In this document: positions 1 through 5,198 of the stretch, piece after piece
Numbering within the stretch: the first letter of the stretch is position 1
Layout of the letters: every line of letters begins with the position of its first letter
Made by a program: the position numbers and the translations under genes
From: Prolixibacteraceae bacterium
GTDB taxonomy: Bacteria > Bacteroidota > Bacteroidia > Bacteroidales > Prolixibacteraceae
Direction: 5' to 3'
Length of the DNA stretch: 7,576 nt
NCBI GenBank assembly: GCA_016931875.1
Contig: JAFGDX010000302.1
Coordinates: forward strand, 1 to 7,576
The notes under the pieces: model-generated
Told to the model about the DNA's origin: nothing
Databases searched by the model: none
What the model saw: the letters and a program-made list of their open reading frames with translations, nothing else

Positions 1-329
1 CCTGCCATCCGGGTTAACTCTTCAATTCCAACTCCTGCAACAATTGAGATAAAGATTTTTTCTGCGCTAAGGTCCGGTTTAATTTCCTGAAGCACACCTT
101 CAATATGATAAGGTTTTACAGCAACAATAACCACATCCGATTTTTGAACCGCTTCTTTGTTGCTTTCACAGGATGTAATTCCCATGCTTCTCATTTCGGT
201 GAGATTCTTTTCTTTCGGGTCGAACACAAAAATATCGGAAGCTGCAACAAAACCCGATTTTACCAAACCAACGGCGATGGCTCCTCCCATATTTCCAACG
301 CCAATAATTCCTATTTTTTTCTTGTCCAT
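1..329 (-). CDS. proC: Pyrroline-5-carboxylate reductase, N-terminal part (cut by window start)
   Basis: Reduces 1-pyrroline-5-carboxylate to proline with NAD(P)H in the cytoplasm. Translating the minus strand from the ATG at 329 gives 109 uninterrupted codons before the window ends; the family is about 265-275 residues, so some 60% is missing. Visible are the N-terminal Rossmann dinucleotide motif GVGNMGGAIA (residues 10-19), the VAVKP turn after the second strand pair (69-73), and SIVAGV (95-100); all three are standard in ProC. The gene follows argD by 33 nt in the same direction and closes the visible arg operon, the order known in Bacteroides. No Shine-Dalgarno sequence is visible. Linking proC to arg genes makes sense because proline and ornithine synthesis share glutamate-derived intermediates. 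Family assignment is firm; whether it keeps a second promoter is unknown. Confidence 0.93.
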   Translation of the reverse strand, partial: MDKKKIGIIGVGNMGGAIAVGLVKSGFVAASDIFVFDPKEKNLTEMRSMGITSCESNKEAVQKSDVVIVAVKPYHIEGVLQEIKPDLSAEKIFISIVAGVGIEELTRMA

Positions 330-362
330 TATACGAAGTTACAAAATGATTATGGCTGAAAA

Positions 363-1514
363 CTATTTTTCAACCATCGACACCGAAATGTCAGTCAATA
401 CCTTTTTGAATGCGTTTACAAATTCATTTGCCTGTTCAATGCTCAAACTCAATGGTGGCAACAGCCGGATAATATTTTGCCCGGAAACGCCGGTAAAAAT
501 TCCATGCTCAAACAACAATTTATTTCTTATTTCTTTGATTGGGTGTTGAAATTCCAGCCCAATCATTAACCCTTTTCCCCTGATTTCAAAACCGGATTTT
601 AGTTCAGCCAGTTTTTGCATAAGATAATTGCCCACTTTTTCGGCATTCTGAACCAGTTTTTCGTCTTTCATCACATCGAGCACAGCAATGGCAGCTGCAC
701 AGGCCAGGTGGTTCCCGCCAAATGTTGTTCCCAGCATTCCGTGCCAGGGGTGAATTTCGGGGTGAATCAACACTCCGCCAATTGGAAAACCGTTTCCCAT
801 TCCTTTGGCTGTGGTAATAATATCGGGGTGAACATCGAAATATTGATGGGCAAAAAATTTCCCGCTTCTTCCGTAGCCCGACTGAATTTCATCCAAAATG
901 AAAAGAAACCCGTATTGTTTTGAAAGCTGTCCCAGTTCTTCCAGAAATTGTTTTGCAGGAATATGTATTCCGCCAATTCCCTGGATTCCTTCCACAATAA
1001 TTGCCGCCACTCCTCCTTTTTCAAGTTCGGTTTTTACTGCTGTAATATCGTTAAAAGGAAGTATTACTGCGTTTTCGGTTTTATTTACCGGTGCTACAAT
1101 CTTCGGATTATCGGTTAAAGCAACCGCCGCCGATGTTCTCCCGTGAAAGCCTTTTTGAAAACTGATAAATTTCTTTTTACCCGTAACAAACGAGGCCAGT
1201 TTTATGGCATTTTCATTGGCCTCGGCCCCCGAATTGCACAAAAACAACTGGTAATTGTTGTAACCGGAAGCTTCTCCCAGTTTTTCTGCCAGTTCCTGTT
1301 GCAAAGGATTCTGTACCGAATTGGAATAAAACCCGATTTTTGTTAATTGCTCCGAAATCTTTGCAACATAGTGCGAATGGCTGTGACCAATTGAAATTAC
1401 GGCATGCCCCCCGTACAAATCGAGGTACTTTTTTCCTTCAGAATCCCACACATAACACCCCGCTGCTTTTACAGGAGTTATGGTAAAAAGCGGATATACA
1501 TCAAACAACTTCAT
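363..1514 (-). CDS. argD: N-acylornithine aminotransferase (acetyl- or succinylornithine), class III PLP enzyme
   Basis: Transfers an amino group from glutamate to N-acylglutamate 5-semialdehyde, giving N-acylornithine. The protein has 383 residues, normal for the family. Seen in order: NSGAEAN phosphate-binding loop (94-100), FHGRT (123-127), DEIQSGYGRSG with the PLP-ring aspartate D208, the Schiff-base lysine K237 in TTAKGMGNG, GTTFGGN (262-268), and a C-terminal IIRLLPPL with R350 that should hold the substrate carboxylate. The usual VEPIQGEGG stretch reads VEGIQGIGG (174-182); I have seen this form in Bacteroidota and cannot say whether it changes substrate choice. The ATG lies only 2 nt past the argC stop (TAA GT ATG), so translation is probably coupled. 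Known Bacteroides pathways use succinylated intermediates, so the real substrate may be N-succinylornithine; sequence alone does not decide this. Confidence 0.95.
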   Translation of the reverse strand: MKLFDVYPLFTITPVKAAGCYVWDSEGKKYLDLYGGHAVISIGHSHSHYVAKISEQLTKIGFYSNSVQNPLQQELAEKLGEASGYNNYQLFLCNSGAEANENAIKLASFVTGKKKFISFQKGFHGRTSAAVALTDNPKIVAPVNKTENAVILPFNDITAVKTELEKGGVAAIIVEGIQGIGGIHIPAKQFLEELGQLSKQYGFLFILDEIQSGYGRSGKFFAHQYFDVHPDIITTAKGMGNGFPIGGVLIHPEIHPWHGMLGTTFGGNHLACAAAIAVLDVMKDEKLVQNAEKVGNYLMQKLAELKSGFEIRGKGLMIGLEFQHPIKEIRNKLLFEHGIFTGVSGQNIIRLLPPLSLSIEQANEFVNAFKKVLTDISVSMVEK

Positions 1515-1516
1515 AC

Positions 1517-2485
1517 TTAAAATGCTACGGGTTTTAAATTCAGCCCTGATTTCTCGTCCATTCCAAACATCAGGTTCATATTTTGAACCGCCTGTCCGGA
1601 TGCGCCTTTTATCAGGTTGTCGGTTATGCTGATAATCACCAGTTTACTGCCGTGTTTCTCCAAATAAACCACTCCCTTGTTGGTGTTCACTACCTGCTTC
1701 ATTCCCGGATTTTTATCGCTTACAAACACAAACGGATGCTCCTGGTAATATTCGGCATACAACTGTTTTGCCTCCTCCGCTGTTCCTTCAAAACGGGTGT
1801 AGGCCGAAACAAAAATTCCACGGGTATGATTTCCGCGAACGGGAACAAAATTGAAATCGTTTTCAAACGATGGCTGCAACTGTTTTAAACTTTGCAAAAT
1901 CTCGCCTTCGTGCTGATGTTCCATAATTTTGTAAGCCGAGAGATTGTTGTTCCGCCAGCTGAAATGCGAGGTTTCGCCGGGTTTTTGTCCGGCGCCGGTT
2001 GACCCGGTAATGGCCTGAACATGCACCTCATCATTCAATAACCCGGCAGCAGCCAGCGGCAAAAGCGCCAATTGTATTCCGGTGGCAAAACACCCCGGAT
2101 TGGCAATATTTTTTGCCTTTTTGATAAGCTCTCTGTTTAATTCGGGCAAACCATAAATAAAATCATTTCCTTCCCTTTTTAGCCTGAAATCATGACTTAA
2201 ATCAATAACTTTCAGCGTTTCAGGAAGTTTATTTGTCTCCATAAATTCTTTTGATTTGCCATGCCCCATACAAAGAAAAATCACATCTGCTTCAGAAAAA
2301 GGCATTTCTTTGGTGAATATTAAACCGGCTTCGCCCAGCAAATCAACATGTATGTCGGCAACCGGATTTCCGGCATTGCTCGAACTTTGCACAAAAGCAA
2401 TTTCAGCCTGCGGATGATGCAACAAAATCCGCAACAACTCACCGGCGGTATAACCGGCTCCTCCTATAATTCCAACTTTAATCAT
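1517..2485 (-). CDS. argC: N-acetyl-gamma-glutamyl-phosphate reductase (or N-succinyl equivalent)
   Basis: Makes N-acylglutamate 5-semialdehyde from the acyl phosphate using NADPH, the step before ArgD. The 322-residue product matches the short (type 2-like) ArgC length. The NADP loop GGAGYTAGELLRIL starts at residue 8, the catalytic cysteine is C132 in NPGCFATG, GSTGAGQ lies at 161-167, the histidine-bearing EHQHEGEI segment at 189-196 includes the probable catalytic base, and KGASGQAVQNMN (293-304) is the conserved C-terminal helix. It sits 28 nt after argG and 2 nt before argD. The ATG at 2485 fits the family N-terminus exactly (MIKVGIIGGAGYTAGEL). Nothing is missing or broken. As for argD, the acyl group could be acetyl or succinyl. 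Confidence 0.96.
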   Translation of the reverse strand: MIKVGIIGGAGYTAGELLRILLHHPQAEIAFVQSSSNAGNPVADIHVDLLGEAGLIFTKEMPFSEADVIFLCMGHGKSKEFMETNKLPETLKVIDLSHDFRLKREGNDFIYGLPELNRELIKKAKNIANPGCFATGIQLALLPLAAAGLLNDEVHVQAITGSTGAGQKPGETSHFSWRNNNLSAYKIMEHQHEGEILQSLKQLQPSFENDFNFVPVRGNHTRGIFVSAYTRFEGTAEEAKQLYAEYYQEHPFVFVSDKNPGMKQVVNTNKGVVYLEKHGSKLVIISITDNLIKGASGQAVQNMNLMFGMDEKSGLNLKPVAF

Positions 2486-2513
2486 TTTTAATGTTGAATT
2501 CTGAATAACAATT

Positions 2514-3707
2514 TCAGATTTTTTTATTTACTGAATTATAAATCTTCAGTGAATTCGATAATATTTTGGTAAACCCTTTGATATCGTCGGCTGTCCAGGC
2601 TTTAACAGTTTCGCCGTACTCGCCAAATCCGGAATTCATTAAATCGTGCTCCGATTCAATTCCCTGCAATTCAAAATGATATGGTTTTAATTTCACAAAA
2701 ACTTTTCCAGTTACATTTTCCTGTGTTGATTCCAGGAACGTTTCCATGTTTCGCATCACCGGTTCATGATAAAGCGCTTCATGTAAAAACATTCCGTACC
2801 AGTTGGCGAGTTGCTCTTTCCAGTAAATCTGCCATTTGGTGAGGGTGTGTTTTTCAAGCAAATGATGTGCTTTAATAATCAGCATTGGTGCAGCAGCTTC
2901 AAAACCAACACGGCCTTTAATTCCGATAATGGTGTCGCCCACGTGAATATCGCGCCCGATGGCATATTTTGAGGCAATCTTTTCAAGCGCCTGAATGGTT
3001 TTTGGCCCGTTTTCAAACCATTTTCCATCAATGGTTTTTAGTTCGCCTTTTTCAAAACCCAGTTCAACCACTTTCTCTTCGGTAACTTCCAACTGACTTG
3101 GATACGCTTCGTTTGGCAATCCTTTGGAGGAAGTCAGGGTTTCTTTTCCGCCCACACTGGTTCCCCAAAGCCCCTGGTTTATAGAATACTGCATTTTGAT
3201 AAAGTCATCGTCCACCCCATGTTTTTTCAGAAAATCAATTTCTTCCCCGCGGCTCAGCATTAAATCGCGGATGGGTGTAATAATTTCTATTTCGGGCGCC
3301 AAAACCTGAAACGTGAGATCAAAACGAACCTGGTCATTTCCGGCACCGGTACTTCCGTGTGCAATGTAACCGGCACCAATTTTTTGGGCATAATCAATGG
3401 TTGCAATGGCCTGGAAAACCCTTTCTGAACTTACTGATATCGGATAGGTATTGTTGCGAAGAATATTTCCATACACCATGTAGCGGATGCATTTTTGGTA
3501 ATATTCTTCCGTAACATCAAGGGTCACATGCTCTTTTGCGCCCAGCCGGTAAGCTTTTTCTTCAATTTTTTCTAATTCCTCATCCGAGAAACCGCCTGTA
3601 TTTGCAATGGCGGTGTACACTTCAAAACCTTTTTCTTCCTTTAAATACTTAACACAAAACGAAGTATCCAAACCTCCGCTAAATGCCAGAACCAGTTTTT
3701 TACTCAT
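2514..3707 (-). CDS. argG: Argininosuccinate synthase
   Basis: Joins citrulline and aspartate, using ATP, to form argininosuccinate. From the ATG at 3707 the protein has 397 residues, the family norm. It shows the PP-loop AFSGGLDTS (8-16), SVSSERVFQA (91-100), HGSTGAGNDQVRFD (117-130) and YSINQGLWGTS (174-184). In most bacteria the GSTG loop continues with K rather than A (HGSTGKGND); the A form is one I associate with Bacteroidota. A longer reading that begins at a TTG at 3731 adds MLLLRYFI; I rejected it because MSKKLVLAFSGG is the usual N-terminus and the ATG is better placed. The gene is separated from the upstream GNAT gene by 101 nt containing an inverted repeat and mini-ORFs, the longest gap in the operon, so its expression may be tuned separately. 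Confidence 0.97.
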   Translation of the reverse strand: MSKKLVLAFSGGLDTSFCVKYLKEEKGFEVYTAIANTGGFSDEELEKIEEKAYRLGAKEHVTLDVTEEYYQKCIRYMVYGNILRNNTYPISVSSERVFQAIATIDYAQKIGAGYIAHGSTGAGNDQVRFDLTFQVLAPEIEIITPIRDLMLSRGEEIDFLKKHGVDDDFIKMQYSINQGLWGTSVGGKETLTSSKGLPNEAYPSQLEVTEEKVVELGFEKGELKTIDGKWFENGPKTIQALEKIASKYAIGRDIHVGDTIIGIKGRVGFEAAAPMLIIKAHHLLEKHTLTKWQIYWKEQLANWYGMFLHEALYHEPVMRNMETFLESTQENVTGKVFVKLKPYHFELQGIESEHDLMNSGFGEYGETVKAWTADDIKGFTKILSNSLKIYNSVNKKI

Positions 3708-3718
3708 GATAAAATATC

Positions 3719-3766
3719 TTAAAAGGAGCAACGGAAACGCTCAAATCCAATTTTAAAACTATCCAT
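3719..3766 (-). CDS. Possible 15-residue leader mini-ORF before argG
   Basis: ATG at 3766, TAA at 3719-3721, translating to MDSFKIGFERFRCSF. It ends 11 nt before the argG start codon. Its two arginine codons (CGT, residues 10 and 12) lie inside the proximal arm of the inverted repeat at 3723-3740, where a ribosome waiting for charged arginyl-tRNA would hold that arm open. A second mini-ORF, MELKQTA, lies just upstream (3770-3793). There is no conservation evidence and ORFs this short occur by chance, so this is a candidate only. Confidence 0.2.
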   Translation of the reverse strand: MDSFKIGFERFRCSF

Positions 3767-3817
3767 TTATTACGCTGTCTGCTTCAATTCCATATCTACG
3801 GCGCTCCGTTACTCCTT
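3723..3817 (-). repeat. Long inverted repeat spanning the GNAT stop codon and argG leader
   Basis: The left arm at 3723-3740 and right arm at 3801-3817 are inverted copies. In the minus-strand transcript, AAGGAGUAACGGA pairs with UCCGUUGCUCCUU (13 pairs, one of them G-U), followed by a small internal loop and three more G-C pairs. The intervening 60 nt hold no further strong stem. The first arm includes the TAA of the GNAT gene. The second arm is followed by only four U residues (CUUUUAAG), so it would be a weak terminator. It may be an attenuator, an RNA-processing site or a partial terminator that sets argG output. The pairing is seen directly; the function is inference. Confidence 0.55.
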
Positions 3818-4483
3818 GGTTGTTTCTTTTTTATTATTGATTTCCAGTTGTTTTTTCAGACTGGCTTTTGGTTTAATTTTTTGAATGATATCCATTAAGC
3901 TCCGTTTTTTTACGGTGGCGCCATTTACTTTTTCCTTGTTTTCCCAGGCCGGGTCGTACAACATTCCGGTACACAAACATTTGGTTCGTTCGGTGCGCAT
4001 CAGAATATCATAATTCACACACCCTTTGCATCCGTTCCAAAACATATCGTCGGTGGTTAATTCAGAAAAAGTAACCGGACGGTACCCGAGTTCATGGTTG
4101 ATTTTCATAACGGCCAGGCCCGTGGTTAACCCAAATATTTTAGCATTCGGATATTTTTTCCGCGAGAGCTCAAAGGCTTTCTTTTTGATGGCTTTTGCCA
4201 GTCCGTATCCCCGGTACTCGGGAACCACAATCAAACCCGAGTTGGCCACAAACCCTTTATTTCCCCAGGTTTCAATATAACAAAACCCGGCAAACTTATC
4301 ACCGTCAATCGCAATAATGGCTTTTCCCTCCGTAATTTTAGCCGTTAAATATTCGGGCGACCTTCGTGCAATACCGGTGCCCCTGTGTTTTGATGCCACG
4401 TCAATGGCATCATTTATTTCATCCACATATTTTACGAACTTCTCGCTTGCTATTTCTACCCTGATATTGTTTAAATCCTTCAT
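3809..4483 (-). CDS. GNAT-family acyltransferase, probable N-acylglutamate synthase of the Bacteroidota type
   Basis: Probably acylates glutamate with acetyl-CoA or succinyl-CoA as the first step of arginine synthesis; this is inferred from its place between argR and argG, and from what I recall of the equivalent Bacteroides gene being needed for arginine. The 224-residue protein is unlike classical ArgA, which has an amino-acid-kinase-like domain before the GNAT domain; here there is only GNAT. The CoA-binding motif A is VVPEYRGYGLAKAIKKKA (86-103; Q/RxxGxG/A satisfied by R91-G92-Y93-G94-L95-A96), preceded by the strand GFVANSGLIV. After the domain comes a cysteine-rich stretch, CKGC (152-155) and CLC (169-171), possibly a metal site, then a lysine-rich tail. 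It starts 11 nt after the argR stop. GNAT assignment is firm; the exact substrate is not proven. Confidence 0.8.
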   Translation of the reverse strand: MKDLNNIRVEIASEKFVKYVDEINDAIDVASKHRGTGIARRSPEYLTAKITEGKAIIAIDGDKFAGFCYIETWGNKGFVANSGLIVVPEYRGYGLAKAIKKKAFELSRKKYPNAKIFGLTTGLAVMKINHELGYRPVTFSELTTDDMFWNGCKGCVNYDILMRTERTKCLCTGMLYDPAWENKEKVNGATVKKRSLMDIIQKIKPKASLKKQLEINNKKETTKE

Positions 4484-4494
4484 CGAATTGTATC

Positions 4495-4977
4495 TTATAA
4501 TTTATCCCTCAAATTGGGCATCACATTTATTAATGCATTTATTAAATCGCTTTTTGTAATTCCTTCCCGCTGGATGAGAAGAATAGTGTCATCTCCGGCT
4601 ACCGTTCCTATTATTTCCCACGGTGCAGCCCTGTCAATTACGGCGGCAATGCTGTTGGCATATCCGGGCAGTGTTTTTACTACTGCCAGGTTGCCTGAAA
4701 ACTGAATATCCTTAAATCCGTCGGCCAAAAAGTTAACCCGGTTTTTTTGGCTCGCTTCTTCCCTTTTTTCAGCCCCCGGAATCACATAAATATATCCTTT
4801 TGCCGGATGCGGAACTTTGGCAACCTGCAAAAGTTTTAAATCGCGCGACAAGGTTGCCTGTGTTAATTCAAACCCTTTTTTCTTTAGTTGCATCAACAAT
4901 TCTTCCTGGCTGTGCACCTTGCCGTCCAAAATTATTTTTCTGATTTCGAGTTGCCGCTCTGTCTTCTTTTTCATCAT
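4495..4977 (-). CDS. argR: Arginine repressor ArgR
   Basis: Hexameric transcription factor that binds ARG boxes when loaded with arginine. The 160-residue product has the two usual domains: an N-terminal winged helix (about 1-70) with the recognition helix QATLSRDLKLL (40-50), and a C-terminal oligomerisation and arginine-binding domain with TLPGYANSIAAVID (102-115) and GTVAGDDTILLI (124-135), whose D129-D130 pair contacts arginine in characterised ArgR proteins. The start is either the ATG at 4977 or the adjacent one at 4974 (MM); I used the first. The A of the ATG at 4977 is already the last base of an ARG box, so the gene is very likely self-repressed. It is the first gene of the arg operon, so it would control the whole unit. 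Some Bacteroidota relatives are called AhrC/ArgR; the sequence does not separate these names. Confidence 0.95.
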   Translation of the reverse strand: MMKKKTERQLEIRKIILDGKVHSQEELLMQLKKKGFELTQATLSRDLKLLQVAKVPHPAKGYIYVIPGAEKREEASQKNRVNFLADGFKDIQFSGNLAVVKTLPGYANSIAAVIDRAAPWEIIGTVAGDDTILLIQREGITKSDLINALINVMPNLRDKL

Positions 4978-4992
4978 GAATAAATATTCATT
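4975..4992. promoter_or_regulatory. ARG box 1 (ArgR operator)
   Basis: The core TGAATAAATATTCA (4977-4990) matches the known ArgR consensus TGAATWWWWATTCA at all 14 positions and is an almost perfect palindrome. It abuts the argR start codon and should lie at or just after the argR transcription start. It is the strongest single regulatory site in the window. Confidence 0.88.
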
Positions 4993-4995
4993 TCA

Positions 4996-5013
4996 ATTGC
5001 AAAATTATGCATT
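4996..5013. promoter_or_regulatory. ARG box 2 (ArgR operator, weaker)
   Basis: The core TGCAAAATTATGCA (4998-5011) matches the ArgR consensus at 11 of 14 positions and is itself palindromic. It is separated from box 1 by exactly 3 bp when both are taken as 18-bp boxes, so their centres are 21 bp apart; this is the spacing of the paired boxes bound by one ArgR hexamer in well-studied bacteria. It covers the -7 element of the argR promoter. Confidence 0.72.
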
Positions 5014-5029
5014 TTTATTAAAAAACAAA
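5000..5029 (-). promoter_or_regulatory. Promoter of argR / arg operon (Bacteroidota type)
   Basis: On the minus strand, TTTG (5029-5026) is followed after 18 nt by TAATTTTG (5007-5000), a full match to the Bacteroidota -7 element TAnnTTTG. Transcription should start around 4992-4995, giving a leader of only about 15-20 nt before the argR ATG. Both ARG boxes overlie this promoter, so arginine-loaded ArgR should block initiation of the whole argR-GNAT-argG-argC-argD-proC unit. Confidence 0.75.
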
Positions 5030-5033
5030 CCTA

Positions 5034-5059
5034 TTGTTTAAGAATTATTACTATTTTTG
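5034..5059 (+). promoter_or_regulatory. Candidate promoter of carAB
   Basis: TATTTTTG at 5052-5059 fully matches the Bacteroidota -7 element TAnnTTTG. The only upstream -33-like element is TTG at 5034-5036, 15 nt away, which is shorter than the usual 17-23. If used, transcription would begin near 5065, leaving a leader of about 130 nt that contains the inverted repeat, a leader ORF and the terminator hairpin. It lies back-to-back with the argR promoter. Confidence 0.45.
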
Positions 5060-5066
5060 ACCCCGG

Positions 5067-5089
5067 AAATGATTTTAATAACATCATTT
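5067..5089. repeat. Inverted repeat at the predicted carAB transcription start
   Basis: AAATGAT (5067-5073) and ATCATTT (5083-5089) form perfect 7-bp inverted arms around a 9-bp spacer. It does not fit the ARG box, whose spacing differs. It falls just after the candidate carA -7 element, a position where a repressor would act, so it may be an operator for an unknown regulator. It is AT-rich, and chance is a real alternative. Confidence 0.35.
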
Positions 5090-5098
5090 TAAATTTCG

Positions 5099-5152
5099 AT
5101 GAGAAAAAAGGAATTAATTATTTGTAAAAAGATAAAAAAGAGATGCGTTTAA
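5099..5152 (+). CDS. Possible 17-residue leader peptide of carAB
   Basis: ATG at 5099, TAA at 5150-5152, translating to MRKKELIICKKIKKRCV. Its last codons run into the first arm of the terminator hairpin (5143-5150) and the stop codon overlaps the arm's last base. An arginine codon (AGA, residue 15) sits at 5141-5143, directly before the hairpin. A ribosome at the end of this ORF would cover the arm and stop the hairpin forming, as in leader-controlled pyr and amino-acid operons elsewhere. A shorter ORF (MILITSF, 5069-5092) precedes it. The A-rich composition means the lysines could be accidental, and I have no conservation data. Confidence 0.35.
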   Translation: MRKKELIICKKIKKRCV

Positions 5153-5181
5153 ACTAATTTTAGTGGAAACGCATTTTTTTT
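5143..5181 (+). terminator. Terminator hairpin in the carA leader (probable attenuator)
   Basis: ATGCGTTT (5143-5150) pairs with AAACGCAT (5167-5174), 8 perfect base pairs. Inside it ACTA pairs with TAGT around a 4-nt loop after a 2x2 internal loop. Eight T residues follow at once (5174-5181). This is a textbook intrinsic terminator on the plus strand. No plus-strand gene ends before it, and carA begins 17 nt later, too close for another promoter, so transcription into carAB has to pass through it. It is therefore most simply an attenuator. Confidence 0.75.
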
Positions 5182-5198
5182 AACAGAACAACTGAAAA

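Noticed and set aside
157..549. 130-codon plus-strand open frame across proC and argD
   Set aside because: It is antisense to two clear enzyme genes, resembles no family I know, and similar antisense frames occur throughout the window.
3708..3731. N-terminal extension of ArgG (MLLLRYFI) from a TTG start at 3731
   Set aside because: The ATG at 3707 gives the normal family N-terminus and length; the extension uses a rare start and overlaps the inverted repeat arm.
5041..5054. Third ARG box near the carA promoter (AGAATTATTACTAT)
   Set aside because: Only 10 of 14 positions match and four of these are the low-information W positions; the right half-site is destroyed.
5117..5124. Second -7-like element before carA (ATTATTTG)
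   Set aside because: The first two bases read AT rather than TA, and no TTG lies at a suitable distance upstream.
5143..5181. Reading the hairpin as a terminator for minus-strand transcription
   Set aside because: No minus-strand gene ends there; argR begins downstream of it on that strand. The longest uninterrupted T run follows the stem on the plus strand.
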